This document shows positions 1 through 7,693 of a stretch of 64,000 nt of DNA, in pieces. Each line of letters begins with the position of its first letter. The stretch's first letter is position 1. The DNA is from Rhodobacteraceae bacterium 63075 (GTDB taxonomy: Bacteria; Pseudomonadota; Alphaproteobacteria; Rhodobacterales; Rhodobacteraceae). The DNA is taken from NCBI GenBank assembly GCA_003417655.1, contig QVMW01000013.1, positions 44,878-108,877 on the forward strand. Direction: 5' to 3'. The translations under genes were made by a program, and so were the position numbers. Under the pieces are notes generated by a model. That model ran no database searches. It saw only the letters and a program-made list of their open reading frames with translations, and was not told the DNA's origin.

Positions 1-100
1 CGAAAGGTCCAGCCCCCTCGCCGCGTCCTTTTCGCCAGCTGTCTCTTTTCAAGGCCCGAGCAATAGGCTAGCAAGTAGGCAAGAGATGATGGGGGCAGAC

Positions 101-607
101 ATGCGGATCATGGTGACAACGGCGCTGGCAGCCACTCTGGCGCTTTCAGGTTGCGGGGGCGGCTCCGGGTGGAACCCGCTCGGCTGGTTCGGCGGAGGCC
201 GCACCGCGCCCGCAGCGGGGCCGGAACAGACCAACCCGCTGATCCCGCGCCGCTCCGCCTTCCGCCGCCCCGAGCCGGAATATGACGGCCGGCCCGTCCA
301 GCAGGTGCTGGACCTGCGCTTCGAGCCGGTCTCGGGCGGGGCGATCGTCCATGCCCGCGGCCTCAGCGCGACGCTCGGCGCCTATGACCTGGCCCTCGTG
401 CCCAGCGAGGAAACCGAGGCCGAAGGCCCCAGGGAAGTTCTCGACTACACGTTGAGCGCCCGCTACTCGGCCCGCTCGCGCCCGCCCGCGCCGGCCACGT
501 CGCGCGAACTCAATGTCGCGACCTTCCTCTCCGATGAAGAGCTGCGCGGGGTGCGCAGCATCCGCGTGCGCGCCGCCTCGAACAGCCAGAGCGTCCGCCG
601 CCGCTGA
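101..607 (+). CDS. Small lipoprotein of unknown function
   Basis: A 168-residue protein with a short positively charged start, a hydrophobic stretch and the lipobox LSGC (Cys about residue 18), so it should be lipidated and anchored in the envelope. Behind the Cys is a Gly/Pro-rich linker and then a soluble domain of about 110 residues that I do not recognise. I chose the ATG at 101 over the one at 86 because a G-rich ribosome site (GGGGGCAG) lies just before it and the signal peptide then has normal length. It converges on the RNase D gene, 32 bases away. Function unknown; the lipoprotein call is the firm part. Confidence 0.75.
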   Translation: MRIMVTTALAATLALSGCGGGSGWNPLGWFGGGRTAPAAGPEQTNPLIPRRSAFRRPEPEYDGRPVQQVLDLRFEPVSGGAIVHARGLSATLGAYDLALVPSEETEAEGPREVLDYTLSARYSARSRPPAPATSRELNVATFLSDEELRGVRSIRVRAASNSQSVRRR

Positions 608-639
608 CCCCCTGCCATCAGGGCGCGCCGCCCGCGTTT

Positions 640-1797
640 TCAGGCGCTGATCACCTTCACGTCACGTCCCTGAACCGTCAGGGCGATCTTCCCTTCGCAG
701 AGCCGCAGCGCATCGGCCCCGAAGGCCTCGCGCCGCCAGCCGCTCAGCGCATGCACATCGCGCTCTCCGGCGGCGATGAAATCGAGATCGGCGGCCGAGG
801 CGATGAGCTTGGAGGCCACGCCCAGCTCCTCGCTCTTGGCCTTGAGCAGCACGCGCAGCAGGTCAGCCAGCGCCGGGTTCACGTTGAGCTTGTCGCGCGC
901 GCGGTCGGGCTGGGGCATGTGCTCGGGCGGACAGTTCAGCCCCGCCTCCACCGCCTCCAGGATGCCATCAGCGATCTCCCCCTTGCGCGCCTCGCGCAAG
1001 AGCAGCCGCGAGCGGCCCAGGTCCTTGTGATCCTTGGGCTTGGTCGAGGCCAGCTCGGTCAGCGCGTCGTCCTTGAACACGCGGTTGCGCGGCACGTTGC
1101 GCCGCTGCGCGTAATCCTCGCGGAACCGCGCCAGCTCGCGCACCACGGCGAGGAACTTGCCGCTGCTGGTGCGCGTCTTCACGCGCTTCCAGGCCTCCTC
1201 GGGCACGATCCTGTAGGTCTCGGGCGAGGTGAGCACATCGAGCTCCTCGCGCACCCAGGCCTCGCGGCCGCTCTTTTCCAGCTCGCCCGCGAGATATTCG
1301 TAGATCACCCGCAGATGCGTGACATCCGCCAGCGCGTATTTCTTCTGCGCCTCCGAGAGCGGCCTGCGCGACCAGTCGGTGAAGCGGGAGGTCTTGTCCA
1401 CGCTTTCCCTGGCAATCTTGCGCACCAGCGTCTCGTAGCCCACCTGCTCTCCGAAGCCGCAGACCATCGCCGCCACCTGCGTGTCGAAAAGCGGATGCGG
1501 GATCACATCGCCGTCATGCAGGAAAATCTCGAGATCCTGCCGGGCCGCATGAAACACCTTCACGACAGTCTCGTCGGCCATGAGCCGCCAGAGCGGGGCA
1601 AGGTCAAGCCCGTCAGCGAGCGGGTCCACCAGAACCGCGCCCTCGTCGCCCTCGCCCGGCATGGCAAGCTGCACGAGGCAGAGCTTGGCATAATAGGTGC
1701 GCTCGCGGAGGAACTCGGTATCGACGGTGACATAATCGTGCTGCGCAGCGGCTTCGCAAAAGGCGGCCAGCTCTTGGGTCGTGGTGATGGTTTTCAT
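640..1797 (-). CDS. rnd: Ribonuclease D
   Basis: A 385-residue 3'-5' exoribonuclease that in known cases trims the 3' ends of tRNA precursors. The DEDD exonuclease domain fills the first half: VDTEFLRE (Exo I, D/E), VFHAARQDLEIF (Exo II) and YALADVTHL (Exo III). The C-terminal part carries HRDC-like helical repeats, as in bacterial RNase D. The length is normal. The frame stays open upstream to 1983, but the start at 1797 (MKTITTTQEL) gives the family's usual N-terminus; a start at 1836 is a weaker alternative. It is transcribed alone, behind a 383-base gene-free stretch. Confidence 0.95.
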   Translation of the reverse strand: MKTITTTQELAAFCEAAAQHDYVTVDTEFLRERTYYAKLCLVQLAMPGEGDEGAVLVDPLADGLDLAPLWRLMADETVVKVFHAARQDLEIFLHDGDVIPHPLFDTQVAAMVCGFGEQVGYETLVRKIARESVDKTSRFTDWSRRPLSEAQKKYALADVTHLRVIYEYLAGELEKSGREAWVREELDVLTSPETYRIVPEEAWKRVKTRTSSGKFLAVVRELARFREDYAQRRNVPRNRVFKDDALTELASTKPKDHKDLGRSRLLLREARKGEIADGILEAVEAGLNCPPEHMPQPDRARDKLNVNPALADLLRVLLKAKSEELGVASKLIASAADLDFIAAGERDVHALSGWRREAFGADALRLCEGKIALTVQGRDVKVISA

Positions 1798-2180
1798 GTT
1801 GCTCGGCAATCCGGATTTTCTGGTTTGCGCCGTCATAAAGCCAAAGCGCCCCGAAGGAAACCCGCCGCGCGCGGTGCGGCTTTTCTTGGCAGCCTTTCCG
1901 AGTCGGCGTTGCGTGCGTAGCTGTCCTTCAACACCAGGCGCCCCGCCGCGCCATCGACGGGCCGCGGCGCGGCGAACCGACACCGGGATGACAGAGGTTT
2001 ATTCAGGTTACTGGCGCGCAACGAGCCGGCAAAGCGCCAAGAGCAGCCCAATCGCCGGGCCGAAGGGGCGGCCCGTCGATGGCGCGGCGGCCTTCGGCCT
2101 TGATTCCGCGCTGGAGTTTCGCGATCAAATGTCAGGCAAGGCCCCGAAGCGACCGCTGCCAACCCAGAGCGTCCCCTGCC
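1798..2180. other. Gene-free 383-base gap with a 23-bp inverted repeat
   Basis: No credible gene lies between rnd and purN. The frame of rnd stays open here, but the translation is Arg/Ala-rich and looks non-coding. A perfect 23-base inverted repeat has arms at 1943-1965 and 2068-2090, and smaller GC hairpins sit between and beside the arms. The stretch should hold the rnd promoter and the end of the purMN transcript. Confidence 0.6.
1943..2090. repeat. Inverted repeat, two 23-bp arms around about 100 bp
   Basis: The left arm 1943-1965 (core CCGCGCCATCGACGGGCC) is the exact reverse complement of the right arm 2068-2090. Arms this long in a gene-free gap suggest a folded RNA in the rnd leader, or the ends of a small decayed mobile repeat. 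Nothing inside looks like a transposase. Confidence 0.6.
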
Positions 2181-2768
2181 TCACCCCCAATCGATCCGCC
2201 CGCGCTCACCGCTCGCGAAACGGCGCAGGACTGCCGGGTAGAGCTTGTGTTCCTGCTCCAGCACCCTTGCCGCCAGCGTCTCGGCTGTGTCGCCGGCCAG
2301 AATCGGCACCCGCGCCTGCCCGAGGATCGGCCCGTCATCGAGCCGCGCGGTCACCTCGTGCACGGTGCAGCCCGCCTCGGCATCGCCCGCGTCGATGGCC
2401 CGCTGATGCGTGTCGAGCCCCTTGTATTTCGGCAGGAGCGAGGGGTGAATGTTGAGCATCCGGCCCTCCCACAGGCGGGTGAATCCTTCGGTCAGCACCC
2501 GCATGAACCCGGCCAGGCAGATCATGTCGGAGCCATGCTCCTCGATCACATTTTGCAGTTCTTTTTCAAAGGCTTCCCGGCCACCCTTGAAGCGCCTGTG
2601 GTCCACATGCGCCGTCGGCACGCCCATCTCCTGCGCCTTGGCCAACCCGCCCGCGTCGGCCGAATTGGCCAGCACGAGGCAAGGCCGCGCCGGGTGATCG
2701 CCCGCCATGCTCTCCACGAGCCTGACCATGTTCGAGCCGCCACCCGAGATGAGAATGGCGACGCGCAT
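2181..2768 (-). CDS. purN: Phosphoribosylglycinamide formyltransferase (GAR transformylase 1)
   Basis: A 195-residue cytosolic enzyme of purine synthesis that moves a formyl group from 10-formyltetrahydrofolate to glycinamide ribonucleotide. The N-terminus AILISGGGSNM is the phosphate-binding loop. LAGFMRVLTEGF and NIHPSLLPKYKGLDTHQRA contain the catalytic Asn and His, and HEVTARLDDGPIL ends the active site. Length is typical. The ATG at 2768 overlaps the purM stop by one base (TGATG), so the two genes are translationally coupled. A GTG one codon upstream (2771) is possible but unlikely. Confidence 0.97.
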   Translation of the reverse strand: MRVAILISGGGSNMVRLVESMAGDHPARPCLVLANSADAGGLAKAQEMGVPTAHVDHRRFKGGREAFEKELQNVIEEHGSDMICLAGFMRVLTEGFTRLWEGRMLNIHPSLLPKYKGLDTHQRAIDAGDAEAGCTVHEVTARLDDGPILGQARVPILAGDTAETLAARVLEQEHKLYPAVLRRFASGERGRIDWG

Positions 2769-3823
2769 CACAGGAGCGCGCCCTCGTAGGTCACGCCTTC
2801 GCCCACGCGCAGATGGCCCAGAACGCTCACCGCCTCGCCCTCGGCCTCCAGCAGCGCCTTGAGCGCCTCCGCCTCGGAGGCCTCGACCGCAAGGATCATG
2901 CCGATCCCGCAGTTGAACGTCTTGAGCATCTCCGCCTCATCCATACCGCCCGTCTGCGCCAGCCACCGGAACACCTCCGGCAGCGCCCATGCGCCGAGAT
3001 CCACCTGAGCGCCCAGCCCTTCGGGCAGGACGCGCGGCAGGTTCTCCGTGAGCCCGCCGCCGGTGATATGCGCCAGCGCATGCACCCCGCCCGCGCGCAC
3101 CGCCGCCAGCGCCTGCTTGACGTAGAGCCGCGTCGGCGCGAGCAGCGCCGCGCCGAGGCTGCCTGTCGCCCATGGGCAGTCCGCCTCCCAGCCAAGCCCC
3201 GAGACCTCGACCAGCTTGCGCACGAGGCTGTAGCCGTTGGAATGGACCCCGTTCGAACCGAGCCCGAGGAGCACATCGCCCTCTTTCACGCCGCTGGGCA
3301 GCGCCGCGCCGCGCTCCATCGCGCCCACGGCAAAGCCCGCAAGGTCGAAGTCCCCGTCCGGATACATCCCGGGCATCTCCGCCGTCTCGCCGCCGATGAG
3401 CGCGCAGCCCGACAGCTCGCAGCCCGTCGCGATCCCCTCGATGATCCGCGCGGCCTTCTCGGTCTCCAGCTTGCCGGTGGCGAAATAGTCGAGAAAGAAG
3501 AGCGGCTCCGCGCCCTGGCAGACGAGATCATTGACGCACATGGCGACAAGGTCGATCCCCACGCCGTCCACTTCGCCGGTGTCGATGGCGATGCGCAGCT
3601 TGGTGCCGACACCATCCGTCGCCGCGACCAGCACAGGGTCGACATAGCCCGCCGCCTTCAAGTCGAAAAGCGCCCCGAAGCCGCCCAGACCGGCCATCAC
3701 GCCGGGCCGCGCCGTGCGCTTGGCCGCCGGCTTGATCCGGTCAACAAGCGCATTGCCCGCGTCGATATCCACACCCGCATCAGCATAGGTGATGCCGTTC
3801 TTGCCCGCCTGATTTGCCGTCAT
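2768..3823 (-). CDS. purM: Phosphoribosylformylglycinamidine cyclo-ligase (AIR synthetase)
   Basis: A 351-residue enzyme that closes the imidazole ring of aminoimidazole ribonucleotide using ATP, in the purine pathway. It begins [16 protein letters not shown], as AIR synthetases do. [16 protein letters not shown] and [11 protein letters not shown] are the ATP/metal-binding PurM motifs, and [16 protein letters not shown] lies in the C-terminal domain. The open frame extends far upstream under the neighbouring gene, but the start at 3823 has a GAGGG ribosome site and gives normal length. First gene of a purMN operon, divergent from the membrane hydroxylase at 3923. Confidence 0.97.
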   Translation of the reverse strand: MTANQAGKNGITYADAGVDIDAGNALVDRIKPAAKRTARPGVMAGLGGFGALFDLKAAGYVDPVLVAATDGVGTKLRIAIDTGEVDGVGIDLVAMCVNDLVCQGAEPLFFLDYFATGKLETEKAARIIEGIATGCELSGCALIGGETAEMPGMYPDGDFDLAGFAVGAMERGAALPSGVKEGDVLLGLGSNGVHSNGYSLVRKLVEVSGLGWEADCPWATGSLGAALLAPTRLYVKQALAAVRAGGVHALAHITGGGLTENLPRVLPEGLGAQVDLGAWALPEVFRWLAQTGGMDEAEMLKTFNCGIGMILAVEASEAEALKALLEAEGEAVSVLGHLRVGEGVTYEGALL

Positions 3824-3922
3824 GATCGCCCTCGCACAAGTTCGCCTTCGCGATAGCCCAGCCACCCGCGAAAGACAACTCCCGGCCTTGACAGACCAAG
3901 CCACTGAGTCACCATATCCCCC

Positions 3923-4855
3923 ATGTTCGACTGGCTGCGGGACCTTTATGCAAGTTTCTTCGGAAGCGACGTCTTCGTCGCGCCCGAATACCTGCTCTTC
4001 TCCCTGCCGATCGCCTGGGTGATCTACCGGGTTCACCGCCGCCGCGGCAGGGCCTCGGGCGGGTTCTGGCAGTGGCTCATTCCGCGCAGAATCTACCTGC
4101 ACCGCTCGCATATGCTCGACCTGAAGCTTTTCGTGCTCGGCCGGCTGATGGTGTTCCTCGGCCTCTTCGCGCGGGTCTCGCTCACCACGGCCATTGCAGG
4201 CGCTGTCGCCGCGCAGGGCTTCGCGCCCTCGGGCCTGTCGCTGACGCCGCTGGTGCTCGCGCTGGTGCTCTGGCTCGTCACCGACATGACCTCCTACTGG
4301 ATGCACCGCGCCTATCACGAGCTTTCGCTGATCTGGCCGCTGCATGCCGTGCATCACAGCGCCGAGGTGCTCACGCCCTTCTCGGCCTATCGCCAGCACC
4401 CGCTGGCGCTGGTCCTGTCATCGCTGGTGCTCTCGGCCGTCACCGGACTGGCCCAGGGGCTGGTCATCGGCAGCGCCGCGCCGGACACGGCGATTCTCGA
4501 GATCGCGGGGATAAACGCCTTTCTGGTGTTGGGCACGCTCGCGATGGCGAACTTTCACCACTCGCATATCTGGGTGTCCTTCGGCCCGATGCTCGAACAC
4601 CTGCTGATCTCGCCCGCGCAGCACCAGATCCATCACTCGACGCGCCCCGAGCATTTCAACAAGAATTACGGCCAGACGCTGGCGCTGTGGGATTGGCTCT
4701 TCGGCACGCTCTACGTCATCCGCGGCGCGGAGGACGTGCGCTTCGGCCTCGACGGGCCGCAGGAAGAAAGGCTCATGACCCACGGCTTCTGGGCCACGCT
4801 CAGCAACCCGGTCGCACGCATCTGGCGCGCGCTCAGGCCCGGCTCCGGAAAGTAG
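3923..4855 (+). CDS. Sterol desaturase / fatty acid hydroxylase family membrane protein
   Basis: A 310-residue integral membrane protein with several hydrophobic segments and the eight-His pattern of the di-iron fatty acid hydroxylase superfamily: HRAYHE, HAVHH, NFHHSH and HQIHH. These bind a non-haem di-iron centre that hydroxylates or desaturates lipids. The substrate cannot be told from sequence; bacterial members act on carotenoids, sterol-like or fatty acyl lipids. It is a single-gene unit, divergent from purM by about 100 bases and convergent with the small exported protein at 4862. Confidence 0.85.
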   Translation: MFDWLRDLYASFFGSDVFVAPEYLLFSLPIAWVIYRVHRRRGRASGGFWQWLIPRRIYLHRSHMLDLKLFVLGRLMVFLGLFARVSLTTAIAGAVAAQGFAPSGLSLTPLVLALVLWLVTDMTSYWMHRAYHELSLIWPLHAVHHSAEVLTPFSAYRQHPLALVLSSLVLSAVTGLAQGLVIGSAAPDTAILEIAGINAFLVLGTLAMANFHHSHIWVSFGPMLEHLLISPAQHQIHHSTRPEHFNKNYGQTLALWDWLFGTLYVIRGAEDVRFGLDGPQEERLMTHGFWATLSNPVARIWRALRPGSGK

Positions 4856-4861
4856 CCGCGC

Positions 4862-5098
4862 TCAGAACTCTTCGAGCACCTTGCCCGAGCCGGTTCCACT
4901 CTCGGCATTCTTCGACGATGTGCTCATGCTGCCCTTGCGGTCCTTGTCAGAGAGCAGCCAGATCGCCAGCCCGATGAGGGCCGCGCCGATCAGCACCTTC
5001 TCGTCGTTGTTGGAGCCGCTCGGTGCTCGATCTCCCGCATGGGCCGTGCCGGCCGCAAGGCTCATCGAAAGCGCGATTGCCAATGTCATCTTCTTCAT
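4862..5098 (-). CDS. Small exported protein, tandem paralogue 2
   Basis: A 78-residue protein with a cleavable signal peptide (SMSLAAGTAHA), a short linker, a hydrophobic segment (VLIGAALIGLAIWLL) and a Ser/Gly-rich tail. It is either inner-membrane anchored with a short tail or a small periplasmic/membrane peptide. By hand count it matches 67 of 78 residues of its neighbour at 5199-5435, so the two arose by tandem duplication with a 337-base period. Most differences fall in the signal peptide and just before and after the membrane segment. I do not recognise a function. Confidence 0.75.
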   Translation of the reverse strand: MKKMTLAIALSMSLAAGTAHAGDRAPSGSNNDEKVLIGAALIGLAIWLLSDKDRKGSMSTSSKNAESGTGSGKVLEEF

Positions 5099-5198
5099 GG
5101 TTTCAACTTCCCCAGTCTCTTTGCTTGTTTCACAGGGCAAGCCGGAAGGCTTGCCATGCGTCTTCGAGTTTCCGCACAGGGCGCGCCACTCGGTTCGC

Positions 5199-5435
5199 TC
5201 AGAATTCTTGAAGCACCTTGCCCGAGCCGGTTCCACTCTCGGCATTCTTCGACGAGGTGCTCATGCTGCCCTTGCCGTCCTTGCCTGCCAGCAGCCAGAT
5301 CGCCAGCCCGATGAGGGCCGCGCCGATCAGCACCTTTTCGTCATTGTTGGAGCCACTGGGCGCAACATCAGCGGCCTGTGCCGATCCTGACGCAAGGCTC
5401 ATCGAAAGCGCCACTGCCAGTGTCGTTTTCTTCAT
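5199..5435 (-). CDS. Small exported protein, tandem paralogue 1
   Basis: A 78-residue sister of the gene at 4862-5098 with the same plan: signal peptide ending near AQA, hydrophobic segment of about 15 residues, Ser/Gly-rich C-terminus ending KVLQEF. The ATG at 5435 has a good ribosome site (GGGAGGG) seven bases upstream. The pair shares the strand, and the 100-base spacer between them keeps part of the duplicated 3' sequence. It is divergent from the tRNA at 5563. Function unknown. Confidence 0.75.
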   Translation of the reverse strand: MKKTTLAVALSMSLASGSAQAADVAPSGSNNDEKVLIGAALIGLAIWLLAGKDGKGSMSTSSKNAESGTGSGKVLQEF

Positions 5436-5562
5436 TGTTACCCTCCCCAGAGCATTTTCTGTGATTTTCAGCAAACCGCTTTCCGTGTCTGCCGTCAAAT
5501 CTTTTTACCGCGCCGCTCGCTTGACGCCCGCGCCAATGGGACGTAACTCACGATGCCATGGC

Positions 5563-5639
5563 GGGCCTGTAGCTCAATTGGTTAGAGCAGAGCGCTCATA
5601 ACGCTTTGGTTGGGGGTTCGAGTCCCTCCGGGCCTACCA
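5563..5639 (+). tRNA. tRNA with CAT anticodon, probably tRNA-Ile2 (or elongator Met)
   Basis: A 77-base cloverleaf: acceptor GGGCCTG pairs with CGGGCCT, D arm GCTC/GAGC, anticodon loop CTCATAA (anticodon CAT), T loop TTCGAGT and an encoded CCA. The GGGCCTGTAGCTCA start resembles tRNA-Ile(GAT), which favours the isoleucine type whose C34 is changed to lysidine. Elongator Met cannot be ruled out by eye. Confidence 0.9.
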
Positions 5640-5662
5640 TCCGCTTCATCCGAAAGGCCCTC

Positions 5663-6730
5663 ATGCCATCCCCCCGCCACATCGCCGTCACCGCCGCCCT
5701 GCTGCTGCTGGGCCTTGCGGGCGGGTTTGCGGCGCAGCTGCTCGGGTTGCCGCTGCCCTTCCTGCTCGGCTCCCTGCTCGCCGCAGCGCCCGTGGCGATT
5801 TTTGCGCAGGCGCGCCTGCCGGAGAGCTACGGCTTTCCGCCCGGCTTGCGCGTGCCCTTCATCGGGCTCATCGGGGCTGTCATCGGCGCGCAGGTCACGC
5901 CCGCGCTGGTGCGCTCGCTGCATGATCTGCTCCCCTCCCTGGCGGCTATCCTCGTCTTCGTCATCGCGGCGCAGGGCCTGAACTACCTGATCTTCCGCCG
6001 CCTCGGCGGCTATGATCGCGCCACGGCCTTCTTCTCCGGCGCGCCGGGCGGGCTGATCGAATCGATCGCGCTCGGCGAATCCCACGGCGCCGACGAGAAG
6101 CGCCTCGTCACCCAGCAATTCCTGCGGATCATCCTCGTCATCACGCTTGTGCCGCTGGGGCTGTCGCTCTGGCTCGGCTACCCTGTCGGCAGCGCGGGCG
6201 GGCTCAGCTTCACCGCCGCGCCCGTCACGCCGCTGATGTATCCGCTCGCCCTCGTCATCATCGCCGCCGGGGCCGTGCTCGGCCGCGCGCTTCACTTGCC
6301 CGCGTGGCAGCTCACCGGCGCGCTGGCGCTCTCCGCAGGGGTCTCGCTGGCCGGACTGCCGCTCGCGCTGCCCGACCCGCTGATCTTCGCCGCGCAGGTC
6401 GTCGTCGGCGTCTCGCTCGGGATGCGCTTTGCCGGGCTCAGCCTGCCCATGCTCGGCAAGGGGATCTGGCTCTCGCTGGTCTCCGTGACCGCGATGACCC
6501 TGCTGGGCGCGGGGCTCGCCCTCGCACTGCTCATGGTGATGGACCAGCCCTTCGACGTGCTGCTGATCACCTTCGCTCCCGGCGGGGTCAACGAGATGGC
6601 CCTGATCGCGCTTTCCATCGGGGCGAACCCGGCCTTCGTGACCCTGCACCATGTCTTCCGGATCATCGTCACGGTCTTCGTCCTGGGCTTTGCCGCCAAG
6701 CGCATGGACCGGGCCGCCCGGTCAAATTGA
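5663..6730 (+). CDS. AbrB-duplication family membrane protein
   Basis: A 355-residue integral membrane protein of the AbrB/ammonia-monooxygenase-like family (Pfam AbrB), built as two similar halves each with about five hydrophobic helices. The repeated motif appears as GGFAAQLLGLPLPFLLGSLL in the first half and GRALHLPAWQLTGALAL in the second, and FSGAPGGLIESIALGE and FAPGGVNEMALIALSIG are the matching loops. Databases often call such proteins regulators or ammonia monooxygenase; neither is supported here, and a transport role is more likely. The start at 5663 (MPSPRHIAVT) lies 23 bases after the tRNA; an upstream in-frame ATG falls inside the tRNA. Confidence 0.8.
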   Translation: MPSPRHIAVTAALLLLGLAGGFAAQLLGLPLPFLLGSLLAAAPVAIFAQARLPESYGFPPGLRVPFIGLIGAVIGAQVTPALVRSLHDLLPSLAAILVFVIAAQGLNYLIFRRLGGYDRATAFFSGAPGGLIESIALGESHGADEKRLVTQQFLRIILVITLVPLGLSLWLGYPVGSAGGLSFTAAPVTPLMYPLALVIIAAGAVLGRALHLPAWQLTGALALSAGVSLAGLPLALPDPLIFAAQVVVGVSLGMRFAGLSLPMLGKGIWLSLVSVTAMTLLGAGLALALLMVMDQPFDVLLITFAPGGVNEMALIALSIGANPAFVTLHHVFRIIVTVFVLGFAAKRMDRAARSN

Positions 6731-6786
6731 CAGCCCCCTCGGCGCGGGTTACTGAACAAGTGTTCATTTCAGGAGGAGGAACGGCG

Positions 6787-7542
6787 ATGCAGATCGACCA
6801 GACGAAGGCAATCATCACGGGCGGCGCTTCGGGCCTCGGCGAGGCAACCGCGCGCCATTTCGCGCAGAGCGGCGCGCAGGTCACGCTGTTTGACCGCGAC
6901 GCGGAGCGCGGCGAGGCCGTGGCGGCCGAGATCGGCGGGCAGTTCCGGTCCGTCGACGTGACGGACGAAGACAGCGTCTCGCAAGCCATCGCCGCCGCCT
7001 CCGAGGCCATGGGCGGTCTCACCGCCGCCGTCAACTGCGCCGGGATCGGCACCGCCGAGAAGACCCTGCACAAGGACGGGCCCCATGCGCTCGATCACTA
7101 CCGCCGCATCATTGACGTCAACCTCAACGGCTCCTTCAACGTCGCCCGCCTTGCCGCCGCCGAGATCGCGAAGAACGACCCCGAGGCCGACGGGGCGCGC
7201 GGGGTCATCATCAACACCGCCTCCATCGCCGCCTTCGAGGGCCAGAAGGGCCAGGTCGGCTATGCCTCCTCCAAGGGTGGCATCGTCGGCATGACCCTGC
7301 CCATGGCGCGCGATCTGGCCCGCGAGGGTATCCGCGTCATGACCATCGCACCGGGTATCTTCGCCACGCCCATGCTGACCGGCCTGCCGCAGGAGGTTCA
7401 GGATTCGCTTGCCGCCTCCGTGACCTGCCCGCAGCGGCTCGGCGACCCGAATGAATATGCCCGCCTCGCCGCGTTCATCGTCGAATGCGGCTATCTCAAC
7501 GGCACGGTGATCCGCATCGACGGCGCGCTGCGCATGATGTGA
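6787..7542 (+). CDS. SDR oxidoreductase, type II 3-hydroxyacyl-CoA dehydrogenase-like
   Basis: A 251-residue short-chain dehydrogenase with the NAD-binding motif GGASGLGEA at the N-terminus, Asp after the second strand (FDRD, favouring NAD), NCAG, and catalytic Asn/Ser/Tyr/Lys with YASSK. The overall pattern, including [23 protein letters not shown] read in sections, resembles 17-beta-HSD10 / 3-hydroxy-2-methylbutyryl-CoA dehydrogenase, which oxidises 3-hydroxyacyl-CoA in fatty acid and branched-chain breakdown. A strong AGGAGG ribosome site sits before the ATG at 6787. No beta-oxidation partner is adjacent, so the substrate is inferred. Confidence 0.85.
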   Translation: MQIDQTKAIITGGASGLGEATARHFAQSGAQVTLFDRDAERGEAVAAEIGGQFRSVDVTDEDSVSQAIAAASEAMGGLTAAVNCAGIGTAEKTLHKDGPHALDHYRRIIDVNLNGSFNVARLAAAEIAKNDPEADGARGVIINTASIAAFEGQKGQVGYASSKGGIVGMTLPMARDLAREGIRVMTIAPGIFATPMLTGLPQEVQDSLAASVTCPQRLGDPNEYARLAAFIVECGYLNGTVIRIDGALRMM

Positions 7543-7569
7543 GCGCGCGCGGACCCTTGCGAAATGGCT

Positions 7570-7591
7570 TTAACACCGCGCGCGGCGTTAA
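7570..7591. other. 22-bp near-perfect palindrome after the SDR gene
   Basis: TTAACACCGCGCGCGGCGTTAA is self-complementary except for one base pair. It lies 27 bases behind the SDR stop, without a T-run. It may be a transcript-end hairpin or a protein-binding dyad. Confidence 0.4.
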
Positions 7592-7693
7592 CCGGATTCG
7601 CGGTCAAATCTTAACGCACAGGGCGTGTACTGGAGGGGTGCACTAGGGGGTGTACGGAATGTCACCCCCCTTTCGGCCCGCCGCGTTAACCTC

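Noticed and set aside
3824..4399. Upstream 192-codon extension of purM
   Set aside because: It runs antisense through the membrane hydroxylase and adds nothing known; the start at 3823 has a ribosome site and gives family length.
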